Of a stretch of DNA of 64,000 bases, positions 9,428-20,547 are shown in pieces. The stretch is from NCBI RefSeq assembly GCF_008040105.1, contig NZ_VRMG01000006.1, positions 118,229 through 182,228 of the forward strand, written 5' to 3'. The notes beneath the pieces are model-generated. The model saw only the letters and a program-made list of their open reading frames with translations. It did no database searches and had not been told where the DNA came from. Numbering within the stretch: the stretch's first letter is position 1; every line of letters begins with the position of its first letter. The translations under genes were made by a program, and so were the position numbers. This DNA is from Lacisediminihabitans profunda. GTDB taxonomy: Bacteria > Actinomycetota > Actinomycetes > Actinomycetales > Microbacteriaceae.

Positions 9428-10117
9428 ATGTTCTACTGGTTCATGAAGAACCTGGTCGTAGGGCCGATTCTCAAGACCGCCTTCCGGCCCTGGGTCACCG
9501 GCCACGACAACATCCCCCGCACCGGCGGCGTGATCATGGCGAGCAACCACCTCTCGTTCATCGACTCGGTATTCCTTCCGCTCGTGATCGACCGGCGCAT
9601 CAGCTTCCTCGCTAAGAGCGACTACTACACGGCCAAGGGCATCAAGGGCTGGTTCATCCGCAACTTCCTCACCGCGGCGGGGATGCTGCCCATCGACCGG
9701 TCCGGCGGCAAGGCCTCCGAGGCGTCGCTGCAGACCGGTCTCGGCGTTCTCGCGCGCGGCGAGGTGCTCGGCATCTATCCGGAGGGCACCCGCAGCCCGG
9801 ACGGCCGGCTGTACCGGGGCCGCACCGGAGTCGCCCGCATGATTCTGGAGGGCCATGTTCCCGTGGTGCCGGTGGCGATGATCGACACCGAGAAGGTGAT
9901 GCCGATCGGACGCCGCCTGCCCAAGGTGCGCCGCATCGGAATCGTGATCGGCGAACCGCTCGACTTCTCCCGGTTCGAGGGGATGGAGGGCGACCGTTTC
10001 ATCCTTCGTTCGATCACCGACGAGATCATGTACCAGCTCGACCGCCTGAGCGGCCAGGAATATGTGGATGTCTATGCCACTTCGGTTAAGGAAAAGCAGG
10101 GCTCGGCAAGCCGGTAG
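9428..10117 (+). CDS. 1-acyl-sn-glycerol-3-phosphate acyltransferase family protein (PlsC-like)
   Basis: Phospholipid synthesis: transfers an acyl chain to lysophosphatidate or a related acceptor at the inner membrane face. The catalytic HX4D motif NHLSFID is at about residues 40-46, and the substrate-binding EGTRSPDG lies about 75 residues later. The N-terminal segment (MFYWFMKNLVVGP) is hydrophobic and likely membrane-associated. ATG 9428 is chosen because AAAGGTGG precedes it; in-frame GTGs at 9419 and 9422 would overlap that site. It lies 64 bp upstream of the DAHP synthase gene, in the same direction. Confidence 0.92.
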   Translation: MFYWFMKNLVVGPILKTAFRPWVTGHDNIPRTGGVIMASNHLSFIDSVFLPLVIDRRISFLAKSDYYTAKGIKGWFIRNFLTAAGMLPIDRSGGKASEASLQTGLGVLARGEVLGIYPEGTRSPDGRLYRGRTGVARMILEGHVPVVPVAMIDTEKVMPIGRRLPKVRRIGIVIGEPLDFSRFEGMEGDRFILRSITDEIMYQLDRLSGQEYVDVYATSVKEKQGSASR

Positions 10118-10181
10118 GCTGGCAAATCGGGCCCCGGCCCCACACCCACCGCCAGCACCGTCGCATTGAGGAATTCTTTTC

Positions 10182-11555
10182 GTGCTTAGTCGTTTCGAAG
10201 ATCCCGTGGTAATTGCCGATCCTTCCGTGATTGCCGGGCTCGACTATTGGCGCACTCTCCCCATCAAGCAGCAGCCGCAGTGGCCGGACTCCACGGCCCT
10301 GCAGGCCGCCTCCGACGAGATCGCGACCCTCCCGCCGCTCATCTTCGCCGGCGAGGTGGATGTGCTGCGCGAGCGGCTCGCCGCCGCCGCCAGCGGCAAC
10401 GCGTTCCTGCTCCAGGGCGGGGACTGCGCGGAGACCTTCGCCGGGGCCACCGCCGACCAGATCCGCAACCGCGTGAAGACCGTGCTGCAGATGGCCGTAG
10501 TGCTCACCTACGGCGCCTCGACCCCGGTGATCAAGATGGGTCGCATGGCCGGCCAGTTCGCCAAGCCGCGCTCGAGCGACACCGAGACTCGCGGCGATGT
10601 GACCCTTCCGGCCTACCGCGGCGACATCGTGAACGGCTACGACTTCACTCCGGAATCGCGCGAGGCCGACCCGCGTCGGCTCGTACAGGGCTACCACACC
10701 TCCGCCTCCACCATCAATCTCGTGCGCGCCTTCACCCAGGGCGGTTTCGCCGACCTGCGCGAGGTGCACCGCTGGAACCAGGGCTTCGCCCGCAACCCGG
10801 CCAACGTGCGTTACGAGCAGATGGCCCACGACATCGACAAGGCCATCAAGTTCATGGAGGCGGCCGGCGCCGACTTCGACGAGCTGAAGCGCGTGGAGTT
10901 CTACACCAGCCACGAGAGCCTGCTGATGGACTACGAGCGCCCGATGACGCGCATCGACTCCCGCAACGGCACACCGATCAACACCTCGGCGCACTTCCTC
11001 TGGATCGGGGAGCGCACGCGGGACCTGGACGGCGCCCACGTGGACTACATGTCCCGCCTGCGTAACCCGATCGGCGTCAAGCTCGGCCCGACGACCAAGA
11101 TCGACGACATGCTGCGCCTGATCGACAAGCTCGACCCCGACCGCGAGCCGGGACGCCTCACCTTCATCACCCGCATGGGCGCCGGCAAGGTGCGGGATGC
11201 CCTGCCGCCGCTGCTCGAGGCCATCAAGCAGGCGGATGCGAACCCGCTCTGGGTGACCGACCCGATGCACGGCAACGGACTCACCACCCCGAACGGCTAC
11301 AAGACCCGTCGTTTCGACGACGTCGTCGACGAGGTCAAGGGCTTCTTCGAGTCGCACCGTGCGGCGGGGACCTACCCGGGCGGCATCCACATCGAGCTCA
11401 CCGGCGACGACGTCACGGAGTGCCTGGGCGGTTCGGAGCAGATCGACGAGACGGACCTGGCCACGCGCTACGAGTCGCTCTGCGACCCGCGACTCAACCA
11501 CATGCAGTCGCTCGAGCTGGCGTTCCTCGTGGCCGAGGAACTCGGCGCGCGCTAG
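10182..11555 (+). CDS. aroG: Class II 3-deoxy-7-phosphoheptulonate (DAHP) synthase
   Basis: First step of the shikimate pathway: phosphoenolpyruvate plus erythrose 4-phosphate to DAHP. 457 aa, with class II signatures LQGGDCAETF, GRMAGQFAKPRSS, the KLGPTTKIDDML segment and DPMHGNG (metal/PEP site). The C-terminus ends [10 protein letters not shown]...EELGAR. The GTG start sits where the conserved N-terminus (RFEDPVVIADPSVIAGLDYWRTLP) begins. The last 42 codons are duplicated as a remnant at 14058-14186, so the 3' end of this gene may have been replaced by recombination (see findings). Placement next to the PASTA kinase, Rv2175c-like gene and polyprenyl synthase is an order conserved among actinobacteria. 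Confidence 0.97.
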   Translation: MLSRFEDPVVIADPSVIAGLDYWRTLPIKQQPQWPDSTALQAASDEIATLPPLIFAGEVDVLRERLAAAASGNAFLLQGGDCAETFAGATADQIRNRVKTVLQMAVVLTYGASTPVIKMGRMAGQFAKPRSSDTETRGDVTLPAYRGDIVNGYDFTPESREADPRRLVQGYHTSASTINLVRAFTQGGFADLREVHRWNQGFARNPANVRYEQMAHDIDKAIKFMEAAGADFDELKRVEFYTSHESLLMDYERPMTRIDSRNGTPINTSAHFLWIGERTRDLDGAHVDYMSRLRNPIGVKLGPTTKIDDMLRLIDKLDPDREPGRLTFITRMGAGKVRDALPPLLEAIKQADANPLWVTDPMHGNGLTTPNGYKTRRFDDVVDEVKGFFESHRAAGTYPGGIHIELTGDDVTECLGGSEQIDETDLATRYESLCDPRLNHMQSLELAFLVAEELGAR

Positions 11556-11762
11556 CCCGGTACCTTTCGCGGCCGTCTTTTGCGCGGTCTTTCACCCGGT
11601 GTTCATGTCGGGTTTCCTGCCTGTCCGCACGCGGACTCCACACTGGTGGCGGAGCGATTCCACCGCACCTCCTGGCACGATGACCGAGGGCATCAGCCCG
11701 CGCATTCGCCACGGCACGACGGTCGATGACCTCCGATCCTCACGCCAATGGAAGGTAGACCC

Positions 11763-13868
11763 ATGCCCGATTCAGGTTTCTCCCGTCGTCGATTCCTGGA
11801 GGGCGCGGCGGTTGCGACAGCCATCGCCGCCGCGGGGTCGTTGCTTCCCCCCTCGGTGCAGGCCGCGATGGCCCAGCCCGTTCGCCCCGGTGGCCTCAAA
11901 GCCATCAAGCACGTGATCGTGGTCATGCAGGAGAACCGTTCCTTCGACCACTACTTCGGCTCCCTGCGCGGCGTGCGCGGCTTCGGCGACCGGTCGGCGC
12001 TGGGCCTGCCGAGCGGCAAGTCCGTCTTCGAGCAGCCCACGATCACCGGCGGGACCGTGCTGCCGTTCTCGCTGCGCACGGCCGCCGATCTGGCCGGCCG
12101 GCCGGCCTCGGACATCCAGTACCTCGGTGGTCTTGACCACTCCTGGACCGGCACGACCACGGCGTGGGCCAACGGCTGGTACGACAAGTGGGTGCCGGCC
12201 AAGGGCCCGTCCACGATGACCTACTACGAGCGCGCGGACATCCCCCTGCAGTACGAGCTCGCGGACACCTTCACGATCTGCGACGCCTACCACTGCTCGA
12301 TCAACGGCTCCACGAACCCCAACCGCAACTACCTCTGGTCGGGCATGGTGGGCAATGAGCCCGGATCCCCGGCGCGCGCCGTCACCAACGCCGCCTACAG
12401 CTACGACCACGCCGGCTACGACTGGACGACCTACCCGGAGCGGCTGCAGTCCGCCGGGGTGTCCTGGCGCATCTACCAGGACTGGGACAACTTCACCGAC
12501 AACGCGGTGGAATATTTCCAGACCTTCAAGAAGATCGGCCACAAGATGCTCGCCGCGGTCGACGGCACACTGCGCACCACGGAGGAGTTCTACGACAACC
12601 TCGCCGGGAAGACCCCGGAGCAGCAGCAGCGGCTGCTGGCCCAGCTCGACGTGGGCCGCGCGCTGCTCAGCGAGGAAGAGAAGTCGCTCTTCGACAAGGC
12701 CATGTGGCGCGGCAACCCGGAGACCATGCTCGACCGGCTGCGTGCGGACATCGCCTCCGACGAGCTCCCGCGGGTGAGCTGGATCGTGCCGTCCGCCGCG
12801 GACTCGGAGCACCCCGGTGCCTCCACCCCGGTGGGCAGCGCGAACTTCATCTATCGGCTGCTCGACACCATCGCGAGCGACCCCGAGACCTGGGCCACCA
12901 CCGCGATCTTCCTCAACTTCGATGAGAACGACGGTTACTTCGACCACGTGCCGCCGCCCGTTCCGACGCGACCGGTGTCGGGCAACGGCGACGACTGGTT
13001 CGGCGGCCTGCCCATCGGACTCGGCCCGCGCGTGCCGATGACCGTGGTCTCGCCCTGGACGATCGGCGGCTACGTGAGCTCGGAGGTCTTCGACCACACA
13101 TCGGTGATCCGCTTCCTCGAGCGCTGGACCGGGGTCGAGGAGCCGAACATCTCCGCGTGGCGGCGCACCGTGTGTGGCGACCTCACGAGCGTCTTCGACT
13201 TCACCCAGGCCGGAAAGCAGCCCCAGGTCGAGCATCCGGGACCGGTTCCCGCCGCCATCGGCCGCTGGCACCCCACCCCGCCCACGAACCAGATCGCGCC
13301 GATCCAGGAGCCGGGCACCCGTCCGGCCCGCCCGCTGCCCTACCGCCCGCGGGTGTCCGCCCAGGCCCACGGCCTCGGCGCCCTCACGCTCGCGCTGGGC
13401 AACACCGGTTCGCGCTCCACGCACTTCACGCTCTACAGCTACGCGGGCGAATACGCCGAGCCGCAGCACTTCGACGTGCAGAAGTCGCAGAGCGTCGAGG
13501 TGCCGGTGAAGGTCGGCACGTTCGACCTCGCGGTCGCCGGCCCCAATGGCTTCCGCTACGAGGTCGCGGGCACGACGGCGGGCGCCGCTGCCGGCGTGGA
13601 TGCGACCGTGACCGACCACGGGAGGGGGGACGACCTGGTGCTCGCGGTGAGCAACACGGGCTCCGCCCCCGTCACGCTCACGATGAAGTCGCTGAACTAC
13701 GCCGACCAGGCGCAGACCCAGGTGTTGCGGCCCAACGAGCACAAGGAACTCCGTTGGCCCGGACTGCGCGGCTGGTACGACATCGAGATCGCCGCCGTGG
13801 AGGATTCCACCTTCCACCGCCGCCTGACCGGCCGCGTGGAAGACGGCAGGGTCGGCATCACCGGCTGA
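11763..13868 (+). CDS. Tat-exported phosphoesterase, phospholipase C / acid phosphatase family
   Basis: 701 aa. The N-terminus has a twin-arginine signal (SRRRFLEG then a hydrophobic Ala-rich stretch ending near PSVQAAMA), so export of the folded enzyme is expected. The phosphoesterase domain begins KHVIVVMQENRSFDHYFGS, the hallmark of the non-haemolytic phospholipase C family. The C-terminal 200 or so residues hold two beta-sandwich-like repeats (ALTLALGNTGSRSTHFTLYSYAG and LVLAVSNTGSAPVTLTMKS), as in the C-terminal domain of phosphocholine-specific phospholipase C. ATG 11763 follows GGAAGGTAG. It probably releases phosphate or head groups outside the cell; lipid versus general phosphomonoester substrate is undecided. 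It lies inside an apparent insertion between aroG and the kinase gene. Confidence 0.9.
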   Translation: MPDSGFSRRRFLEGAAVATAIAAAGSLLPPSVQAAMAQPVRPGGLKAIKHVIVVMQENRSFDHYFGSLRGVRGFGDRSALGLPSGKSVFEQPTITGGTVLPFSLRTAADLAGRPASDIQYLGGLDHSWTGTTTAWANGWYDKWVPAKGPSTMTYYERADIPLQYELADTFTICDAYHCSINGSTNPNRNYLWSGMVGNEPGSPARAVTNAAYSYDHAGYDWTTYPERLQSAGVSWRIYQDWDNFTDNAVEYFQTFKKIGHKMLAAVDGTLRTTEEFYDNLAGKTPEQQQRLLAQLDVGRALLSEEEKSLFDKAMWRGNPETMLDRLRADIASDELPRVSWIVPSAADSEHPGASTPVGSANFIYRLLDTIASDPETWATTAIFLNFDENDGYFDHVPPPVPTRPVSGNGDDWFGGLPIGLGPRVPMTVVSPWTIGGYVSSEVFDHTSVIRFLERWTGVEEPNISAWRRTVCGDLTSVFDFTQAGKQPQVEHPGPVPAAIGRWHPTPPTNQIAPIQEPGTRPARPLPYRPRVSAQAHGLGALTLALGNTGSRSTHFTLYSYAGEYAEPQHFDVQKSQSVEVPVKVGTFDLAVAGPNGFRYEVAGTTAGAAAGVDATVTDHGRGDDLVLAVSNTGSAPVTLTMKSLNYADQAQTQVLRPNEHKELRWPGLRGWYDIEIAAVEDSTFHRRLTGRVEDGRVGITG

Positions 13869-13892
13869 CCGAGGCGCGATTCGCGTGCTTGA

Positions 13893-14186
<294 letters not shown>

Positions 14187-14345
14187 GGCCCGGCGTTCCA
14201 CGCGGGCGGCATCTCTCGCGGCGGGGGATACCGTTCGGCGGCGGGATTTGCGCCTCCCGCCGCGACGCGATATCTCCGCCGCGGCGTGCGCTGTCTCCCT
14301 CCGCGAGGGACTCGTGCGGGGAGGGGCGAAGTCGTGCGGATCGAG
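14187..14345. other. Convergent spacer with GC-rich hairpin
   Basis: Non-coding spacer between the aroG-end remnant and the kinase stop. An 8-bp stem (14238-14245 with 14256-14263, GGCGGCGG-type arms around a 10-nt loop) is visible. It has no T-run, so a terminator role for either side is only possible. Nothing else recognisable. Confidence 0.35.
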
Positions 14346-16295
<1,950 letters not shown>

Positions 16296-16353
16296 CGCAC
16301 GAGTCTAAAGTTGGCCAGCCCAGAAGGCCTGCCAAAACACCGTGAAGCGGGCT

Positions 16354-17634
16354 TTAGCCGAGGTCTTTGAGCCACGCGCGGGCCCCGGTCTCCCACTTCG
16401 CGTACGCGTCGGGGAAGGCGGAGAGCTGCACGGACTGCGCGGCCTGGGTGACGGTCTTCGACTGCCAGCCCGGGATGTCGAGCAGCCCGCGCGTGTTCGC
16501 GGCGTTCGGGTTCTTCGGGCCGCCGAAGAAGAGTCGTGCGGCGTAGGTGGTGTCGAGGATCTGCGCCGGCGTTCCCCAGCTGGCGCTCGGGCGTTGCTGG
16601 AACAGGCCGAGCGAGTCGCGATCCCCGTACTTCAGGTTGCGGAGGCCGGATTCCTGCGCGGCGGCCGCGAGGGCGACGACGAGACCGTAGTCGGGCACGC
16701 CGAGGGAGCGGCCGACCCGGATGATGGTCTTCGCGTTCGTGGCCATCTCCGCGGTGAGCACGATCGACGGTGTCACCGATGCGGCGGGCACGATCGGCGC
16801 GGCCGGGATCACGAGGCTGTGTCCCGTGTAGATGATGCTCGACCAGGTGAGGCCGTTGGCAGCGAGCAGCGCCCCGGTCGTCACGCCGAAGCGGGCGGCG
16901 ATGCCCGCGATCGTGTCGCCGGCGGCGATCACGTATGCACCGGGTGCGACCGACGGTTTCGCGGGAGCCGGCGCGGCCACGATCGGGGTGGAGGAGACAG
17001 CGGCGGTCGACGCCCCGGGAATCGCGAGAGTCTGTCCGGGGTAGATGATGCTCGCCCAGCCGAGACCGTTCGCGCTGAGGAGGTTCTGCACGCTCACTCC
17101 GAAGCGGGCGGCGATATGGCTGATCGTGTCGCCCTTGGCGATCGTGTAGCGAGAGGTGGGCGACCCCACGACGGGCGCCGCGACGGGAACCGCCCCGCCG
17201 TTGGTGAGCTTGAGCACCTGGCCCGGGAAGATCACCGACTTCCAGCCGAGGCCATTGAGGGCCAGCACGGATGCCGTGGCCAGGCCGAAGCGGCCGGCGA
17301 TGCTGCTGACACTGTCCCCGGCGGCGACTTTGTAGGTGGCCGGAGCGGCCGCGGTGCTCGTCTGAGCCGCGGACACGGTGATCGGGGTCGGGTTGGCCGC
17401 GGCGCGGCTGGCCGCTGCGAATGCCTCACGGATGGTCTTTCCCAGTTCCGACGGGCTGGACCGCGGCTTGGCGGGCGGTTTGGCGTCCGCGGTGTCGATC
17501 GGACCGGTGAGATTCATGCTCATGGCCATCGATCCGGCGAGCACGATCGGCAGCGTCGACATCAGGTTCTTGCTCAGTCGGCTGCGCTCTTTGGGCGCCG
17601 CGTGTCTCGCGCCCGGTTCGAATGTGCTTGACAT
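16354..17634 (-). CDS. LysM repeat protein with C-terminal lysozyme/transglycosylase-like domain
   Basis: 426 aa from the ATG at 17634, which follows ACGGGGAACC; the frame is open to 17682. The N-terminus has a basic region and hydrophobic stretch (STLPIVLAGSMAMSMNL), probably a signal or anchor. Three LysM modules follow at about residues 101-145, 162-206 and 233-277. Each has the GD(T/S)(I/V)SxIAxRFG and NGLxWxSxIxxGQ pattern and Ala/Pro linkers separate them. The last 130 residues (AAAQESGLRNLKYGDRDSLG, then LFQQRPSASWGTP) resemble the lysozyme-like fold in secreted actinobacterial proteins, with a Glu in AQESGL as candidate catalytic residue. Likely binds and perhaps cuts peptidoglycan. 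It is 58 bp upstream of the kinase gene, same strand. Confidence 0.85.
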   Translation of the reverse strand: MSSTFEPGARHAAPKERSRLSKNLMSTLPIVLAGSMAMSMNLTGPIDTADAKPPAKPRSSPSELGKTIREAFAAASRAAANPTPITVSAAQTSTAAAPATYKVAAGDSVSSIAGRFGLATASVLALNGLGWKSVIFPGQVLKLTNGGAVPVAAPVVGSPTSRYTIAKGDTISHIAARFGVSVQNLLSANGLGWASIIYPGQTLAIPGASTAAVSSTPIVAAPAPAKPSVAPGAYVIAAGDTIAGIAARFGVTTGALLAANGLTWSSIIYTGHSLVIPAAPIVPAASVTPSIVLTAEMATNAKTIIRVGRSLGVPDYGLVVALAAAAQESGLRNLKYGDRDSLGLFQQRPSASWGTPAQILDTTYAARLFFGGPKNPNAANTRGLLDIPGWQSKTVTQAAQSVQLSAFPDAYAKWETGARAWLKDLG

Positions 17635-17693
17635 TTGTGGTTCCCCGTCCATCTCCCCGGCCCCGAGAAGGTCGTTACTCAATCAAACAACGC

Positions 17694-17717
17694 TGACACA
17701 GAAGATACTCAGTGTCA
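17694..17717. promoter_or_regulatory. Inverted repeat between divergent LysM and Rv2175c-like genes
   Basis: TGACAC-N12-GTGTCA in the 169-bp intergenic region, 60 to 83 bp upstream of the LysM gene start. The right arm also forms TTGACA on the minus strand, a possible -35 element for the LysM gene, though no good -10 was found at 17 bp. It could be an operator site. Evidence is only the symmetry and location. Confidence 0.3.
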
Positions 17718-17803
17718 ATTATCGTGGCTGGTGGGGTTTGGCGTAACATACGCGAAACATTCGCTGAGTTTGCGCTGACGGCCAGTTCTGGCAGCATTGC
17801 CTC

Positions 17804-18145
17804 GTGACCATTGCTCCAGAAACACGCTGGCTGACCATCCCCGACCTCGTTGAACTGCTCGGCATCGGCGTGAGCAAGGTTCGCCGGCTCATCGAGGACC
17901 GTAGCCTGCTCGCCGCGAAGGTCGACGGAGTGTGGAAGGTTCCGGAGTCGTTCATCCGCGACGGGGAGCCGCTTCCGGAACTGCGAGGAACCCTTCTGGT
18001 GCTGCACGACAGCGGCTTCAGCGACGAGGAGGCCATGAACTGGCTGCTCACCTCGGAGGAGAGCATCGGCATCCCGCCGGTCGACGCGCTGCGCGCCGGC
18101 CGTAAGGCGGAGGTACGCCGGGTCGCCCAGGCCCTCGGGTTCTAG
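17804..18145 (+). CDS. Rv2175c family DNA-binding protein
   Basis: 113 aa with an N-terminal helix-turn-helix of the excisionase/MerR-like kind (WLTIPDLVELLGIGVSKVRRLIEDRSLLAAKVDGVWKVP, split here only in description). The conserved C-terminal helical part is LVLHDSGFSDEEAMNWLL. M. tuberculosis Rv2175c is a DNA-binding substrate of the kinase PknL. Here the homologous gene sits close to a membrane kinase in the same way, so phosphorylation by that kinase is a fair inference. GTG start; target DNA unknown. Confidence 0.88.
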   Translation: MTIAPETRWLTIPDLVELLGIGVSKVRRLIEDRSLLAAKVDGVWKVPESFIRDGEPLPELRGTLLVLHDSGFSDEEAMNWLLTSEESIGIPPVDALRAGRKAEVRRVAQALGF

Positions 18146-18193
18146 CGCCGGTCGGATTCTTCGGCCGCGTTTCCGGCACCCGCCGTGATCGCC

Positions 18194-19315
18194 TCAGGCC
18201 GATCGATTGCTCACGGTGTCTGCGAGCTGTACGAGCTGCTCGCGGGCCGCGGTGCTCACCGGGGCGTTTTCGATCGCCTCGATGGCGATGCGCACGTTGT
18301 GGTCGATGATCCTTTCCACCTGCTCCACCGCGCCGCACTCGCGGATGGATGCCTGAAGCATGGAGACCTGCTGTGCGCTGAGGTCGGTGTCGCCGAGCAA
18401 CTCGTCGAGCAGGCGAGTGGCGTTGGGCGCCAGATTGGTGCGCGCGAGGGCGATGAGCACCGTGCGTTTGCCCTCCCGGAGGTCGTCGCCGGCCGGCTTG
18501 CCCGTGGTCTGCGGGTCACCGAACACGCCGAGCAGGTCATCGCGAAGCTGGTAGGCGATGCCGAGGGGGAGTCCGAACTCCCGCAGGGCCGACACCTGGG
18601 CGATGCTGCCGCCGGCGAGGGCCGCGCCGATGGCGAGCGGGGCCTCGATACTGTACTTGGCTGACTTGTAGACGATCACGCGGTGCGCGCGGGCGAGCAG
18701 CTCGGGCTCCGGGTACGAACGCCAGGACCGTTCCTCGAGGATGTCGAGGTACTGGCCCACGGTCACCTCGGTTCGCATGCGGTTGAATTCGAGCCGGGCC
18801 GCCTCGCGAGCGGCGAGGTCGGGCAGTTCCCGGAGACCGGCATCGAAGAGCTCGTCGCTCCAGCCGAGCAGAAGGTCACCGAGCAGAAGGGCGGCGGACT
18901 GGCCGAAGGTGCGCGGGCTGCCGTTCCAGCCGCCATCGGTGTGCAGGGACTCGAATCGCTTGTGCGCCGCCGGCATGCCCCGACGCATATCCGAACTGTC
19001 CATGATGTCGTCGTGCACGAGGGCGGCGGCGTGGAACATCTCGAGCGCGCTCGCGGCCTTGACAACGGCGGCGAGGTCGCTGCGCTCCTTGCCATGCTGC
19101 GCGGGGTCGAAGCCAGTGGAGTGCCCGCTCACCGATTGCCAGCCCCAGTAGCAAAATAATGCTCGGAATCTTTTTCCACCGCGGAGAAGATCGCGCGAGA
19201 AATCGATGAGGGGGGACAGGTCGGGGCCGATCGAGGACAGGAGTGGTTCCCTGCCGTCGAGAAATCCGTCGATATCAGCCTGAACTAGGTCAACTAACCG
19301 CGTACTCTCAGCCAC
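18194..19315 (-). CDS. Polyprenyl diphosphate synthase (trans-isoprenyl, IdsA-like)
   Basis: Chain elongation of prenyl diphosphates with isopentenyl diphosphate, feeding menaquinone or carotenoid side chains. 373 aa. The first Asp-rich motif is DDIMDSSDMRRG at about 102-113 and the second is QLRDDLLGVFGDP. LRGGKRFRALFCYW holds the substrate-binding basic residues. The GTG start follows TAGGACC. Product length cannot be read with confidence; the residues before the first motif (FHAAALVH) include small and bulky positions that allow a C20 or longer chain. Convergent with the Rv2175c-like gene. Confidence 0.92.
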   Translation of the reverse strand: MAESTRLVDLVQADIDGFLDGREPLLSSIGPDLSPLIDFSRDLLRGGKRFRALFCYWGWQSVSGHSTGFDPAQHGKERSDLAAVVKAASALEMFHAAALVHDDIMDSSDMRRGMPAAHKRFESLHTDGGWNGSPRTFGQSAALLLGDLLLGWSDELFDAGLRELPDLAAREAARLEFNRMRTEVTVGQYLDILEERSWRSYPEPELLARAHRVIVYKSAKYSIEAPLAIGAALAGGSIAQVSALREFGLPLGIAYQLRDDLLGVFGDPQTTGKPAGDDLREGKRTVLIALARTNLAPNATRLLDELLGDTDLSAQQVSMLQASIRECGAVEQVERIIDHNVRIAIEAIENAPVSTAAREQLVQLADTVSNRSA

Positions 19316-19392
19316 GGTCCTAGCCTAGCTTTGCTCGGGAGCATACAATTGAGAGTTACCATCGGTCGGTCTCGAGCCCGAAAGGAGTCACC

Positions 19393-19758
19393 ATGCCGTT
19401 GTCGGAACAGGAACAACGTCTCCTGGAAGAGATGGAGCGAAGCCTCTATCACAACGATGCTGACTTCGTCGCCACCGTCGGGAGCCGCCACGGGCGTCCT
19501 TCGTACCGTGCCATTGTCGTCGGAATCCTCATCGGGCTCCTCGGTGTCGGGGTGATCGTCACCGGCGTGATGCTGCGCCAGCCGCTCATCGGGGTCGCCG
19601 GGTTCGTCGTGATGTTCGTGGGAGTGCTCATGTCCGTCTCCTCACCGAAGCGGTTGACGTTGCCCGAGGCACCGGCGGCGCCGAAGCCCAGGAAGGTGGG
19701 CTTCATGGATCGCATGAACGACCGCTGGGAGAAGCGGCAGGACGACCGCCACGAGTAA
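19393..19758 (+). CDS. DUF3040 family membrane protein
   Basis: 121 aa. The conserved N-terminal signature MPLSEQEQRLLEEMERSLYH is that of DUF3040, a family restricted to actinobacteria. Two close hydrophobic helices follow (about residues 40-58 and 64-82), then a basic/charged C-terminal tail. The ATG follows AAAGGAGTCACC. It commonly sits upstream of mraZ, as here. Function unknown. Confidence 0.88.
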   Translation: MPLSEQEQRLLEEMERSLYHNDADFVATVGSRHGRPSYRAIVVGILIGLLGVGVIVTGVMLRQPLIGVAGFVVMFVGVLMSVSSPKRLTLPEAPAAPKPRKVGFMDRMNDRWEKRQDDRHE

Positions 19759-19808
19759 CTCCATTTTTACCCTGCTGGCGCACACGTCGCACTAGCAGCA
19801 GTCAAGAG

Positions 19809-19833
19809 GTCGACCGAGAGGTCGGCCTTTTTT
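19809..19833 (+). terminator. Intrinsic terminator upstream of the dcw cluster
   Basis: A 7-bp stem (GTCGACC / GGTCGGC, one G-T pair) with a GAGA loop is followed by C and six T. It ends DUF3040 transcription and insulates the mraZ promoter. Confidence 0.85.
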
Positions 19834-19937
19834 CTTGCCCAAAATCGGTGAAATCTCCTCCACCTTCCTCCACCTGCAAGATCCCTGAAATTTCGGGGCA
19901 GAATGCCCCAGTTCGAGGGGCGCGCGCCTCAATTTCG

Positions 19938-19968
19938 TTGTTTTGTGGTGGGAAGTGGAGTAAAGTGG
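19938..19968 (+). promoter_or_regulatory. mraZ promoter overlapped by three MraZ boxes
   Basis: TTGTTT (19938-19943), a 17-bp spacer and TAAAGT (19961-19966) form a good housekeeping-type promoter. GTGG boxes start at 19945, 19955 and 19965, an exact 10-bp period, covering the spacer and -10. Such repeats are the known binding pattern of MraZ, so autorepression of the whole division cluster is expected. The transcript would begin near 19974 and the leader would be about 40 nt. Confidence 0.75.
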
Positions 19969-20010
19969 AGCTTACCTGAATCCAGGCCGGAGAAGGAGGG
20001 GGAGTCGCCG

Positions 20011-20442
20011 ATGTTTCTTGGCACGCACACCCCCAAGCTCGACGACAAGGGCCGCGTCATCCTCCCGGCCAAGTTCTGGTCTGAACTCGAGTCCGGCATC
20101 GTGATCACCCGCGGCCAGGAACGCTGCCTCTACGTGTTCAGCACCCGCGAGTTCGAGGAGCTGCACGACCGCATCCGCCAGGCGCCGGTCACGAGCAAGC
20201 AGGCGCGCGACTACCTGCGCCTCTTTCTCTCCGGAGCCAACGCGGAGGTGCCAGACGGCCAGCACCGCGTCACGATCCCCGCCGCCCTGCGCGCCTACGC
20301 CGGCCTCGGTCGCGACCTCACGGTGATCGGAGCGGGTAACCGCGCCGAGATCTGGGACACCGCGGCCTGGGAGACCTACTACGCCGAACAGGAAAGTGCG
20401 TTCGCCGACACCACGGAGGAGGTGATCCCCGGACTCTTCTAG
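20011..20442 (+). CDS. mraZ: Transcriptional regulator MraZ
   Basis: 143 aa, opening [21 protein letters not shown]. It has the two AbrB-like halves of MraZ, each with a DxKGR/DxxxR signature (second half [13 protein letters not shown]). ATG 20011 has a strong GGAGGGGGA site and gives the conserved N-terminus; the open frame further upstream covers the promoter and is not coding. It is the first gene of the cluster and probably binds the GTGG boxes just upstream. Confidence 0.97.
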   Translation: MFLGTHTPKLDDKGRVILPAKFWSELESGIVITRGQERCLYVFSTREFEELHDRIRQAPVTSKQARDYLRLFLSGANAEVPDGQHRVTIPAALRAYAGLGRDLTVIGAGNRAEIWDTAAWETYYAEQESAFADTTEEVIPGLF

Positions 20443-20547
20443 CGCCTTGCCCGTGACTCCCAGCCGATCTCACGCCCTGCCACACTTCCCCGGTGGCAGG
20501 TCGGACCGGATGGGGATCAGGGGTCAGGGGCCGGAACACCGGTCATC

